NCBI RefSeq assembly: GCF_958979055.1 | Contig: NC_084889.1 | Coordinates: 30,880,761-30,944,760, forward strand | From: Alnus glutinosa | Taxonomy: Eukaryota; Streptophyta; Magnoliopsida; Fagales; Betulaceae | DNA length: 64,000 nucleotides | Direction of reading: 5' to 3' | Shown: positions 9,911 through 19,988 of the stretch, one piece after another | Layout: each line of letters starts with the position of its first letter | How positions within the stretch are numbered: the first letter of the stretch is position 1 | Translations under genes and position numbers: made by a program | The notes under the pieces: model-generated | Database searches by the model: none | What the model saw: the letters and a program-made list of their open reading frames with translations, nothing else | Told to the model about the DNA's origin: nothing

Positions 9911-12479
9911 TGGCTTACTTTCAGTAAAAGAGGAAAGGAAAAACTTCGCTTATAATCCTTGGTGACCTCTGGTGACCTCAAACTTTGAAAAGTATTAATT
10001 TAGTGTCAATCTTTCATTTTTTTTTTATTTTTTTTTTCCAATTTCAACATTGGTTAGAATTTTCCATTAAATGATTATGTCAAAATTCCCAAAGTACTTT
10101 TTATTAAAAAAAAAAATAATAAAATAATTACAAAAAATTTCAAAGATTCATGCATAGGTATTTTTACAAATTCCGTTAAATTTTTACCAACACCTAAATC
10201 CTTGCAATTTTTTTTTCCTAAAAAAATGACGGGTATTTTGAGAATTTTAATAGGATTTAATAGAAAATTCTAACATAGGGCTGAAATTGAAAAAAATTAA
10301 AAGATTGATACCCTAAATATATTGAAACTTGTTAAAGTTTGAGGTTATGATTGCAAAAGTGATGAAAAATTTGGGGTTGTAAATGAAGATTTCCTAAGAA
10401 TTACTGGAGATCTCTTGTGCAAAAATTAACTGTAAAAATAGAAAGACGAGGTACAACTCCAATTTTCTTTTTGTGGTAGATAATCTTTGTTGTTAATTTT
10501 TGCACGGGAGGATCTCCATAGATTTTCACACTAGAAATAAGCCAAACTACTTTGTGTGTATGTGTGGGGTGTGTGGGATATTGTATCAACAAGCAAAGTT
10601 ATTTCATTTGAAAGAAATTGAAGTAACTAACACAATGGTTCTACTTTTATCAGAGTTATAACCACATGCTCAGCTATGTGTGGGCGAATAACAAAGGTGT
10701 CCAAGAAGCTCTTGGTGTTCGAGAGGTATATGCATTGTATCATATATTATAATGAGTAACATTATTTAGTAGACTGTTATACGACTGTTATATAATTGGG
10801 CTGACCTAACAATAAAAATCAGCATTTAAATCAATAATGACTGATTTTTACTGTCATGCCACCCAAGTCGTATGGCAGCCTACAAAACAGCAATTCTCTG
10901 TCATAATATCCAGTCAAAACATAGGATGACAAAGAAATTTCTGTTTTGGCAGGGGACTAAAACCTTTTGGCAATACTGTAATACTACCTTAGATTATACT
11001 TCGACAGTCACAAGTGTTGTTGGTTATCATCGAAATCTCACCAACGCAGACCTAAGATGTCTGATATACAGGTAAAATCTTAGCACAATACTTAAGCACC
11101 TCTGTTTTCATTCTCAATTAGGCTAGGTTTATTAATCTCTTCCTTATTTAGTCTATAATTTTCTTGTTCACCACTCCTAATCCCTCTATAAATATCACTC
11201 ATTGTAATACAATTTTATCACACACCAATATATTCAAGATGTAGTCCTAACGGTACGGTCTTTATCAGTCTTCTTCTCTCTATGCTTCCGCTCTCTTTTC
11301 TTTATCTTTCATATATCCTATTATATGTTTCAACATGCAGAATTGACAAAATGTTTTAGTCATTAAGCAGATCAAAATTGGCTTCATCTCTTAATATCTT
11401 AAGGCAATAGACTCAGCAACTTTTGAACATGAAAACTCTTAAAATGTTTTTGACCCTAAACCTCTTCTTTCATCTATCAAGTAAAACATTATTTTCACAG
11501 ATCTTAGGGAGTTCTTCACATGGAGGACTTTCTCTTTTCTTTTTCTTTTTTCTTCTTCTATTTGGGCCACAAATAGCATCAAGGCCAGGACTTGTTAAAA
11601 TATAGCTAACACTATCTTTTAACTTCAACAGTGGTGATCATGACATGACTGTTCCAAACATTGGCACACAAGAATGGATAAGGTCTCTCAATTTGACCGT
11701 TGATGAAAGCTGGAGAGTATGGTCTGTTAATGGCCAAACTGCAGGGTGGGTTTCAAGTTGCTAATCCCTTAGAATCCCTCTCCCCCCTCTTTCCAATCTG
11801 GAGATATCAGTAGCCTGAAATCTCTTCTCTTTTCTCATGGACTTGCAGGTATACGAAGAAGTTGATTAGTGATAACTTCACTTTGATATATGCGACCTTG
11901 AAGGTAAGAAAAGTCATCCACTTACTATTAGGAGTGAAAAGGCGGTTGGTTAATAATAACCGCCTAATAACCACTAATTACCTAGGACGAAGCGGTTAGC
12001 CTAGCCGTGGTTAGCGATTTTAGGGATAGGCAGAGGTAGTTACTAACCCCCTAGCACCCCCCCCCCCCCCCCCCTCCCCCCATATACACACACAAACGTC
12101 GTTTCATATAGGATTTTAAATGACACCATATAATTGGGGGGAAAAATAAACTCAAAAAAAGAGGTCTAATGAAGGTCCAACACCCCAAGAATAAGCCCAA
12201 AATGCCTAATTGTAAAAATGGTTATAGCTTTAAATAATTGCTAACAGTCAAAGGCGAGACAATTGTGGTTATAAAAATATAATAACCGCATTTTCACCCC
12301 TACCGGCACTCAGTTCCTCAATCTTAAATCATGTCTACAAGTTCAAATCTAAACGAAGTCTCATATATATATATATAATCTTTTTCTTTGCCCAGGGAGG
12401 AGGCCACATTGCTGCAGAAAACATGGTCAAGGAGTGTGCTGCCATGATAGATAGATGGATGGCTTATTTCCCTCTTTAG
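5770..12479 (+). CDS. Serine carboxypeptidase-like protein (SCPL clade IA-like), copy 1
   Basis: I assembled 14 exons from GT-AG sites with matching phases: 5770-5936, 6092-6237, 7079-7155, 7286-7408, 7523-7625, 8525-8562, 8731-8832, 9525-9611, 9730-9864, 10654-10725, 10953-11071, 11632-11745, 11849-11903, 12396-12479 (473 aa; ATG at 5764 is an alternative start). A signal-peptide-like segment (about 1-35) precedes the family start [20 protein letters not shown]. The predicted triad is Ser190 (GESFG), Asp392 (SGDHD) and His450 (GGGHIA). Family knowledge: S10 alpha/beta-hydrolases, vacuolar or secreted, disulfide-linked and N-glycosylated; clade IA members include acyltransferases that use glucose esters, such as the sinapoyltransferases. 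Exact activity is inference. Odd points: the usual TGGPGCS oxyanion motif reads TAGPGCS, the nucleophile elbow is GESFGGK rather than GDSYSG, and GNP is GGP. It may be diverged or under relaxed constraint, but the frame is open throughout. Confidence 0.9.
6309..6338. repeat. (TA)n in SCPL1 intron 2
   Basis: A TA dinucleotide run lies shortly after the exon 2 donor. A shorter TA run sits at about 6016-6031 in intron 1. Confidence 0.9.
7995..8520. repeat. Intron 5 insertion flanked by duplicated pre-acceptor sequence
   Basis: The segment CTAAAATTGGCATTTGATTT occurs at about 7997 and again at about 8489, just before the exon 6 acceptor. In the SCPL2 intron it occurs once (about 22427). Between the copies are two related blocks containing ATCACCA(C/T)TTAT and AATTTAAGCTCATA, a plant dispersed repeat with a GATTCGAACCT motif near 8420, probably retroelement-derived. 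Confidence 0.55.
9866..9905. repeat. (CT)n microsatellite after the exon 9 donor of SCPL1
   Basis: About 17 CT units follow the splice donor of exon 9. The SCPL2 intron has only a short CT-rich stretch at the same place (about 23188-23210), so the repeat expanded in copy 1. Confidence 0.9.
9935..10395. mobile_element. Long-inverted-repeat element in SCPL1 intron 9
   Basis: The two halves mirror each other over most of their length: CTCAAACTTTGAAAAGT and GTTAGAATTTTCCATTAAAT on the left match inverted sequence at about 10330-10350 and 10255-10280. The core is AT-rich and no ORF is visible. Related partial copies lie at 40400-40570 and 57823-58125. Confidence 0.65.
10754..10905. mobile_element. 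MITE in SCPL1 intron 10
   Basis: TAGTAGACTGTTATACGACT and ATAAAAATCAG on the left are matched in inverted orientation by CTGATTTTTA (10841-10850) and AGTCGTATGGCAGCCTAC. It ends about 50 bp before the exon 11 acceptor at 10952. Confidence 0.6.
11929..12302. mobile_element. hAT-type non-autonomous element in SCPL1 intron 13
   Basis: The ends TAGGAGTGAAAAGGCGGTT (left) and the inverse of AACCGCATTTTCACCCCTA (right) differ at only two positions. Subterminal GCGGTTA-like motifs and a C-run (about 12056-12075) are inside. No clear 8-bp target repeat is visible. Confidence 0.65.
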
Positions 12480-12654
12480 GTGCGATTGATCCAACTTATT
12501 TGGTAATTTATTTTGCTGCAGAAAACATGGTTAAGTCCAATATTATGTCAGAGTCCTAATTATCATTCTAGTTAGAGTCCTAGTCGTTATTCTAGCCTTT
12601 CTGTGTAATCAATATTATTTCTACATGTACTTCTATTGAAAGGAGGAAGCTATC

Positions 12655-12660
12655 AATAAA
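12655..12660 (+). terminator. SCPL1 poly(A) signal
   Basis: AATAAA lies 176 bp after the SCPL1 stop codon, in a suitable place for the near-upstream polyadenylation element. Confidence 0.55.
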
Positions 12661-12739
12661 GAGGCTAAATCCGAATTATTCCAACTAGCTCATTGTTTGA
12701 AAGAGGCCTAATATGCATACATTTTTTTTTATTTTTTAT

Positions 12740-13650
12740 TTTTTTTTTGGTACATCTCTCTTTTAAACTATAGTTAAATACGTTCAACCCTTTACCCTTT
12801 GTTGTTTAACTACTTTATTTTTTGTGCCATGTACCTTATTAATTTATAGCTAAAAATAGAGATGGTACTTCAGTTCAAAAATTGACAGAAGTCCACTTTA
12901 ACTTTCTAAGAAACCGACACATGTCTTATGCCTAATAAAAATTATAAAACTTAAAAGAAAAAAAGAAAAAGGCTTTAAAAGATTGAAAAAAAAAATGAAA
13001 AGAAAAGAGAAAAAAGGGAGGTAGCTCCAGCCATCCCTTTGGACAAAATGGAGTTGCCGGCTACCCCCATTTGGAGGCAGTTCCACAGCTATATGCTCTC
13101 ACAAAACCGCTTTGGAGCCAGCCAATGACAACCTCCACGAGTATACAAGCCCCACCACAACGTATGCTCTCTCTTTCTGCCTTTCTTCCTATCTTCTTCA
13201 ATTCTTTGATAAAAACCAAACCCTAACATATATTTGTTGGGATTTTGGAAAATGTTTTCCAAACCAGAACAAAGAATATCTATGATCCGTACCAAAAGAC
13301 TAAGGTGATTGACCCGTGGAGCTCACACTTCGAGGTTAATCTCTCCCTCTCTCTTGCTCAACTTTTAGCTTTGATATGTGAATCTGTGATTATTTTCAAG
13401 GTCAGCCACCCCTCTTTTTTTTTTTTTTTTTTCTTTTTTTTCTTTTTTTTTTTTAATTTTTAATTAGACATAAGAGACGTGTATAACATGTTTGGATGCA
13501 AATAGAATTGGAATTCTATTTGCAATAGTGTTCGGATTTTGCAAATAAGGACAGATATATAATATAATCCCATTTAACCCAAATTCACACCAAATTCCAA
13601 GGCACTTCTTTAATTCCAACACAAGTCAGCCAATGACTTCTTCAAAGCGT
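12740..13650. other. Repeat-rich spacer, no supported gene
   Basis: It contains T-runs, a short GTAGCTCC/GGCTACCCCC segment (about 13020-13085) like the GC-rich cores of the foldback elements at 29-34 kb, and a 40-codon open stretch (about 13262-13335) encoding IYDPYQKTKVIDPWSSHFE before a GGTTAAT. That stretch could be an orphan exon, but I cannot place it in a family. Confidence 0.35.
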
Positions 13651-14217
13651 CAAACGCGCGTCGGTTCGGTAGGCGGTTAAGTCGGTTAACCGACTTTTGT
13701 CAGAATGTAGTCGGTGAATTTATTTCGGTTAAGCGGTTAATAGGCGGTCGGTTAAGTCGGTTAAGCGGTTAATAGACAGTCGGTTAAGTCGGTAAGGCGG
13801 TTAATAGGCGGTCGGTTAAGTCGGTAAGGCGGTTAATAGGCGGTCGGTTAAGTCGGTTAAATCGGTTAACATTCGGTTAAAATGGGTAATGAAACGACGT
13901 CGTTTTGATTTTTTTAAAGGAAAAAAAAAATGATCATACATTTCGTTCTTACTAAAACGACATCGTTTCGTTTTATGTCGGTTCGGTTAATCGGTTGGAA
14001 TAACATTCGGTTCGGGTTCGGTTCAGTTACCACTTAAAAGACGGTTCGGTTCGGCTGCGGCTTAAAAGGCGGTTTGATTCGGTTCGGCTGCCGATCCGAC
14101 TTTCGGAATAAAATTTTATACCGACTACCGAACCGAAATTAGTCGGTTAAAGTCGGTAGGCGGTCAATGGCGGTTCGGTTCGGTAAGCGGTCGGTAGGCG
14201 GATAATTTGCCCACCCC
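13650..14217. mobile_element. hAT-like terminal region with CGGTTAA tandem repeats
   Basis: A unit of about 30 bp, GCGGTTAATAGGCGGTCGGT plus TAAGTCGGTAAG, is repeated three to four times (about 13730-13860), followed by AACGACGTCGTTT motifs and many CGGTTCGG words. It ends in TTTGCCCACCCCTA (about 14204-14217), the inverse of a TAGGGGTGGGCAAA terminus seen on plant hAT elements. No matching left terminus is visible, so one end is lost. Confidence 0.5.
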
Positions 14218-14419
14218 TATTGTTTTGTCCAAGGCCTCCTCCCTCGCTATTAAGGCATCGACGCTGTTGCTAATGGGATGCCTGGAGCTCCGGCAATGCT
14301 GGGTGTGGTTTCTGGCAAGGTTTCTGGCGAGGTTCTGGCTACGGCGGTTTTTGGTGGCAAACGAGCTAAGAAAGCAACCCATCTGTCAGGTTGTTGAGCA
14401 CGTGTGAGACATTCACTTC

Positions 14420-14862
14420 ACCGATCTTTCCATTCACGCGGACGGGTTGCTTGCACTACAAAAAAACATGGGAATACTAACGTGTTAAATTTTACACATG
14501 AGTAATTACAGTAATGTAATAATTCTTTGTCGCGTTACTGAAATCTATAGTAACGTGTAAAATTTACTTCGTAACTCCATTGACGTCTCTGGCCAAGGCA
14601 ATCGATGATAGCGGGGACAAGTGCATTGAAGTGGAGCTTGAGGTGGTCATCGGAGAGCCCCTTGAGAGACCTTGAAGTTATTGTCCTTGAGGAGATCCAA
14701 GCAACAGTCCACCAGCGTTGTCATCTTTGCCTCACTCAAGGCTCTTCCGCGAGCCCTCCAGCACCTCGTGTAGGTGCTCAACGCCCGCCATCCGCTCCTT
14801 CGTGTCCTTCGCGTACCAACTCCTATGCTTCCTCCATTGCCGCTCGGATCTGGTCAAGTTGA
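14420..14862 (-). pseudogene. CLASP (CLIP-associated protein) N-terminal pseudogene
   Basis: The minus strand from about 14840 encodes, across frame breaks, MEEA, then KDTKERMAGVEHLHEVLEGS, then MTTLVDCCLDLLKDNNFKVS, then DDHLKLHFNALVPAIIDCLG, and after the interruption KQPVRV (about 14440-14453). This is the first TOG region of plant CLASP, a microtubule plus-end protein, in the right order. There is an in-frame TAG after MEEA, a frameshift just beyond it, and a deletion where QALASAAVLSGE normally lies. GC content is higher than in the surroundings. No introns are visible within the stretch, so it may be a retrocopy or a captured exon fragment. It is not functional. Confidence 0.7.
14454..14580. 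mobile_element. CACTA element end inserted in the CLASP pseudogene
   Basis: CACTACAAAAAAACATGG begins exactly where CLASP homology breaks, and homology resumes at about 14583. AACGTGT(T/A)AAATTTTAC motifs inside are typical of short subterminal repeats. TTG lies on both sides as a possible 3-bp target duplication. The opposite CACTA terminus is not recognisable, so this is a remnant. Confidence 0.55.
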
Positions 14863-14879
14863 CTGTTTGAAAGAGAAAA

Positions 14880-15832
14880 TGTAGAGAGAGAAACAGGGGA
14901 GAGAGCGAGAGAGTGAAGCTTGGAGAACATGTTGGAAGTTTGTGTTGGTGTTCGATTTTTCTTGGATTTAAAAAAAATCATATTTTTATTAGATTAAAAA
15001 TACATATTTATTTATATTAATAATTATTTGTTTATAATACATTCATATTAAAAACTAATTATTTTAATCATTATTCTACACTAATTTTCATACCTCTAAT
15101 CATTCTATACAATTTTTCATACCTCCAATTATTTTTACAATTGTTTTCCGTGAAAAAAAAAATATTCTCATACAACTATCACCAAAATATGATTTTAAAT
15201 ACAATTTAAACTCTATCAATCATTCAAAAATTTTTATTTGTCTCGAAATTCACACACCAAATAATAGTTTAATTTAGATTTAAAAAATTGAACACCCAAA
15301 GTAAGCGAACCTCCAACCTAACTTTTTTTTTTAAAACACATTTGTTCTTTTATAGATGATGGTGCCAAGTGCCGACCCTCTCCCACCTACCCTTTTTGTT
15401 TAGAAAAAGAAAAAGAAAAGGAGAACGTGACTAAATTAAACGCCAGCAAATTCGTTTTCTGCCATTATTTTATCTTTTTAAGTGATAAAAGATCTGTTAT
15501 CCTTGCGTTAAAAAGTACATGGTATATGCTTGATGAATTGCGGTTGAGTTTGAAATAATAATAATGAAAACAGCTCATAAAATAGGGGGTCTAATAAAGG
15601 GTTAGAGATATACTAGGAATATATCCTATCCTGCCTTATTGTACCACAATATAGTAGGAATATGTGAGCGTAGGAAAAGACTCTACTTATTTGGAGGGGT
15701 GTTCAAATAGGTGAAGCAAGTAGGGCTCAAAATGTCCAAACAAGTGAGACCCTCCTCTACACTTACATAACCCTACCCTCTAAATTGTTCAAATAAGGTA
15801 GGGGTATTGCACTGGTCCTAATCCCCAATAAA
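14880..15832. other. AT-rich intergenic DNA
   Basis: No gene or clear element is visible. A GA-rich run (14875-14925) and AT-rich filler make up most of it. Confidence 0.4.
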
Positions 15833-15837
15833 GACAT

Positions 15838-16675
15838 TGTTAGGATAGTTTTCGGTACGGTGTGAATGACGTGTTATTTGATGTTCTTCACGCTTTTAGT
15901 AGTGTCTTGTTTCGATACGTAAGTCAGTTTCTGATAGAAAAGTATGTTCTATGCATAAAATAATATGTATGTGTTAATACCTGGTATAGAGGCCTATTTA
16001 TAGGCTAAGAAGTAGAATCAACCTGAATTAGATTTCTTGCTCATTCTTGACCTAGGAGTGCCGTCAGAGTATGATTTGGACTTGGATTCCTTAGTAGACG
16101 TAGGATATGGTTTAGATCTTTAAGGATTCATGGATCTTTAGGGATTAGATTTGAATTGTGAGTCCTATCCCAATTCTACTGGAAATATGACTGTTGACTA
16201 GATTCTTCAAGGAATTTTAATTGGACTTAGATTGTGACTCCTACCTCAATTCAACTTCGAGTAGGGTTCTAATCCAAATTTTTTGAATGAGGTTGATACC
16301 TGAATTTCCGGGACATGCTTGTCTCAGGCCTCGGCGAAATGAGACTTATGTTTTCGAGACATGCTTGTCTCGCGCTTCGGCTGAATGAGACTTGAGTTCC
16401 CGAGACATGCTTATCTCAAGCCTTGTCTGAGTGAGTTGACTCTCAGTCTCAGAATGTTTACATTTCTCAAACTCAATTAGGATGTACCTCTTGTCATGTA
16501 ATCTTGAGAATAGCTTTTCCGAGGATGACTAGTTTGGGTGTCTATCTCCCAGAATAGGACTTTTCGAGAGTTTTACTGTCTCGGCTTTAAGGTCGCCAAT
16601 TCTCCTTGAACCGGTACTAACTTGAAGGCCCATGATTCTTCATATGGGCCGGTTTGAATAAAATTATTCCCAACA
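15838..16675 (+). mobile_element. Solo LTR, family A
   Basis: It starts TGTTAGGATAGTTTTCGG and ends TATTCCCAACA, the TG...CA ends of an LTR, flanked by GACAT and AACAT (a decayed 5-bp target repeat). No internal retroelement region adjoins it. Inverse copies of the same family occur at 42230-42921 and 50270-50938, and a shorter one at 28035-28360. A fossil of moderate age. Confidence 0.75.
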
Positions 16676-16845
16676 AACATTAACCAAACAAATGTACAAG
16701 TTCATGATCCAATGACAAGTTGACATTGGGATTTACAGTATTAATCTAGATAGATTATGGGATGCCTAGTAAAAGAAGGGACATCTCGCAACCATGTTAT
16801 TGGCAAGATAGAAATGACACTAAGGTTTCATTTTTTTGGACGTAA

Positions 16846-17095
16846 AATATTTTATCTTGAAAAATGATTTCAGCTTAACATCTTTTAACGTTTGGCTCGT
16901 ATGGAAAATCAACAACAGTGGAGACGACAAAAACTGGCGACAATGAATTGCGAGAGAGTGCACATGCAAGAAGAAGAAGAAGAAGAAGTTAAAACTCAAA
17001 AAATGGTTTACAAAAATTAAAAAAAGGAAACCATTTTACGCAGCTTAAATGAGATTTTCCTGGTTCACTGAAAGTATTTTCGATTTTACCAAAAA
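16846..17095. mobile_element. Possible MITE
   Basis: GTAAAATATTTTATCTTGAA at the left is weakly mirrored by GAAAGTATTTTCGATTTTAC at the right. A (GAA)n run lies at about 16970-16988. Arm matching is limited. Confidence 0.3.
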
Positions 17096-17413
17096 CATGA
17101 AGAAGAAAAAAATGTCATAGTATTAATTAATTTATTATATCTTTTTATAATTTTTTTCAATAATGAGTTTGTAGGATCTTTCTTTAAAGGCCGAAATTAT
17201 GTTTAGTCCCCAGTCGACCGGTAATTCATTTTAGGAACAGCAGGTGAACAGCAGGTCAACAATATATATATATATATATACACACACCAAAATTTTCTAA
17301 CTAATAAACTTTTCCAGTAACCACCCGCGGACTACTGCATATGCTAATGTCTTGTCCTTCTCCACATGGCACGTGCATAGTCAGGTCTTCACCAGACAAG
17401 GAATTCCAATGTG

Positions 17414-17520
17414 TTAATAAATCACTAAACAATTCAATTTCTAGGTGGTGATTTTTATATATTTTTTTTTCTTACAGAAAAATCACCACCTAGAAATCCA
17501 CTTGTTTAGTGATTTATTAA
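17414..17520. repeat. Near-perfect 43-bp-arm hairpin
   Basis: Arms 17414-17456 and 17478-17520 match at 40 of 43 positions in inverted orientation, around a 21-bp T-rich loop. Both arms carry TTAATAAATCACTAAACAA and TTTCTAGGTGGTGATTTTT. The size is compatible with a young MITE or an inverted-duplication small-RNA precursor. Confidence 0.8.
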
Positions 17521-17626
17521 TCTTCTTCCATAAGAATGCACGCAGCATTGCTGTTTAGATGTTCTACATCTTTTTCTTTTTCTTTTTTCTTTTTTTTTTT
17601 TTAAAAAAAATTGAAATGATAGTTTA

Positions 17627-17788
17627 TGTGACACTTACTACGTTAATTACTAATTAATTAAATTTGACTGTAATTGACGTGATAGTTTCACGTAAACTGT
17701 CACACTAATTTTGTAAGTTCACGTGACACTTATCACATTAATAACTAAATAATTAAATTTGATTATAGTTGACATAACAATATCATGT
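17627..17788. repeat. Direct repeat pair interrupted by a solo LTR
   Basis: GTGACACTTA(C/T)... AATTAAATTTGA recurs at about 17627-17695 and 17719-17788. The second copy is interrupted by the LTR at 17789; similar sequence (CACGTGGTTTGTCACA) resumes after 18652. Confidence 0.55.
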
Positions 17789-18652
17789 TGTTGGGAAAAT
17801 TATCATTCTCAAAGCCCAAACAAATTCACGGTCAGGCTTGGGGACCCAATCGGCCCAACCGACTCGAAGAAATGCCCATGAAGATCAGGTCGGTCATAAC
17901 TACCTCAGATATTCTTTATAGAATCTAATGAATATCCTCGGCTATCAGGGTCGAAGATAAGCACAATTGATAAGTCTCGGGACATTACTAGTCCCGGGAA
18001 CGACTTTCTCATGAGCACCACGAGAAGATATGGATGGAATACGCTGGAATACTTATCCCGGAATTGTCGCAAGGAATTATGGGAAGATCCGATCCATAAT
18101 CCCTAAAAGGGGATAAAAAGACTATATCCTTGAATTTCTGGGATAATCTCTTATTCCACAAGATATGAGATAAGGCACTTGTTTGAATTCGGTTGAAGAC
18201 TAGTCTTACTCGAACTGGACTCTTCAATAGATAAGATATAATCCCACACAATCTAGGATTAGAATCCTAATTGAATTACGATCGGAGTATTTCTAAATGT
18301 ATTAGAACTACGTGCATATAAATATGCCACTACCCCAGGTATCAAAATTCTCTGATCTCTATGACTTTACTATGCACTCACATTCCCTGATATTTGTCTA
18401 CTAAAATCTAACTTAGGCTTCGGAGTGAGGCCCTGTTGGCACAACCGACAAACTCCTATGTTTAATCTTTTTGTTTTGTAGGTTGTGGAGAGAGCACATC
18501 TAAAGGCGACACATCACCATACTGCTTAGGCTTCGGAGTGAAACCCCGTCGACACACCCAACAAGTTCCTATGTTTAATCATTTTGTCTTGTAGGTTGTG
18601 GAGAGAGCGCATCTAAAGACGACATGTCTTCATATCGAAAATTGTACCAACA
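17789..18652 (+). mobile_element. Solo LTR, family B
   Basis: It runs from TGTTGGGAAAATTATC to AAAATTGTACCAACA, flanked by CATGT and CACGT. An internal block of about 110 bp is tandemly repeated (about 18415-18515 and 18530-18625; both contain GGCTTCGGAGTGA and TTGTAGGTTGTGGAGAGAGC). A second member of the family lies at 43532-44250. Gypsy-like by its ends; fossil. Confidence 0.7.
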
Positions 18653-18754
18653 CACGTGGTTTGTCACAAGTCAATATTCTATCATATTTACTAAAACCGC
18701 AAAGAATCAAATTATCACTATATTTATTCATCTTTCTACTTCTTCGAAGTGCAG

Positions 18755-18755
<1 letters not shown>

Positions 18756-18788
<33 letters not shown>
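18756..18788. repeat. T homopolymer
   Basis: An uninterrupted T run of about 33 bases. Confidence 0.95.
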
Positions 18789-18866
18789 CTATCAATTGGG
18801 ATCCTCCCTTCACCACCTCTATGGGGATGGTCCACACGGTTCGTAGCTACTCTTCTTAGCCAACAT

Positions 18867-19058
18867 TTAAATCCAGCTCCACCCAAACATTCCCCCACTT
18901 GATTGGATTGTTGCCGAGCAATTTTTGGACATCAAATGGACCTCCCAAAAAGGTAATTTTAATATGGCCAATTCCACATTCTTTTCAATCAGTTTCGTTA
19001 CAACATCCACTGCTTTAGCTAATTGTCCCAGAGATTGATAAACCCTTGTTCCATACAT
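18867..19058 (-). pseudogene. Possible host-gene fragment, unrecognised
   Basis: The minus strand encodes MYGTRVYQSLGQLAKAVDVV followed by TKLIEKNVELAILKLPFW, which looks like genuine protein sequence (amphipathic helix, mixed composition). No signal, start context or neighbouring exon supports an intact gene. A loose resemblance to Alba-type nucleic-acid-binding folds is speculation. Confidence 0.25.
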
Positions 19059-19268
19059 ATTATAACAACCTCTCTCTATATATATATACAGGTTAGTGAT
19101 GGGACCCGGTCGTCACATTAGCCTATAAAATGTTGTTCATGAAAATAAGACAGTCAATTTAAGAGAAGATCAAAGCAGGATTAGAAATATTATTAGAAGG
19201 AAAGGGCTTGCAAGAAACGTTTGTCTGAGAATCTATTTAAGAGAGAGTGAAAAATGACCCAAAGACAA

Positions 19269-19441
19269 GCATTTGGATCCTCTCCGGTTCAAATGAACAG
19301 GAGGATTTGAACCGGGGAGGATCTGGTTAGTATTATTTAAAGGGCAAAATTGTTTATAAAAAATATAAAAAGACAATTTTAGCCCTCAAATAAAATTAAT
19401 TGGATCCTTTCAAATTCATTTGAATTGGAGAGGATCTTTGT
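19269..19441. mobile_element. MITE with about 11-bp target duplication
   Basis: GGATCCTCTCCGGTTCAAAT on the left is mirrored by TTCATTTGAATTGGAGAGGA on the right. CCCAAAGACAA (19258-19268) and CCCAAAGATAA (19442-19452) flank it, consistent with Mutator-type insertion. Confidence 0.65.
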
Positions 19442-19506
19442 CCCAAAGATAAATGCCCAAAAAAAATTCTAAAATAGGCTATAGAAAGAAGTTCAAAAAA
19501 GGTCTA

Positions 19507-19631
19507 TTTTATTTTATTTTTTATTTTTATTTTTTTGACATGTCCACCCAAAAGGAGGAAGCGGGATTCGAACTAGTGACTTCCGCTTCACGAGGCGTGA
19601 TCCCCAGCCGATTGAGCTACCCCTTGAATAC
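19507..19631 (-). mobile_element. tRNA-derived SINE
   Basis: Read on the minus strand, an A-box-like TAGCTCAATCGGCTGGGG and a B-box-like AGTTCGAATCCC are spaced as in a tRNA, followed by a tail that is A-rich on the minus strand (T-rich at 19507-19537). CAAAAAAGGTCTA and CAAAAAAATCTA flank it as a decayed target repeat. A relative lies at 39830-39942. Confidence 0.7.
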
Positions 19632-19900
19632 CAAAAAAATCTAATATTATTATATTACCATTTTGCCATGGACAAGCAATATTTCTGAAAATATTGCTTC
19701 TCCCAATCATTACCCAAAAAAAAAAAAATGGTTACCAAAGGTTCTTCCTTATGTCTTGAACGCAACGCTCAACGTACGGTCATCTGGGGTCGCTGACCTT
19801 TAGCTAAATACAGTTAAAAAACAACTGAGATTTGAGACTTACAGCTACAGGTAGCATAAATATCGATTCTGAAAATGATGTAAAGAGAGATTAAAGAAAA

Positions 19901-19910
19901 GTATATAAAT
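19901..19910 (+). promoter_or_regulatory. TATA box of SCPL2
   Basis: GTATATAAAT lies 79 bp upstream of the SCPL2 start codon, followed by a CT-rich leader, the usual layout for a plant core promoter. Confidence 0.6.
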
Positions 19911-19988
19911 CCAGCTTCTGGGATCTTTCTCCAGCTTTATCTCAATCCAAAAACAGAGTTTTAACTTCTTTTGGTGCATTTTGAAATT

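Noticed and set aside
11929-12302. 8-bp target duplication for the intron 13 hAT element
   Set aside because: The flanks CTTACTAT and CCGGCACT do not match well enough; termini alone support the call.
14164-14407. ORFs on both strands beside the CLASP remnant
   Set aside because: No recognisable family; they overlap the hAT-like terminus and an undefined GC-rich piece, so they are more likely chance frames.
19560-19625. Possible tRNA gene (GGGATTCGAAC... on plus strand)
   Set aside because: The A- and B-box spacing and A-tail, the imperfect acceptor-stem region and a second dispersed copy indicate a SINE rather than a functional tRNA gene.
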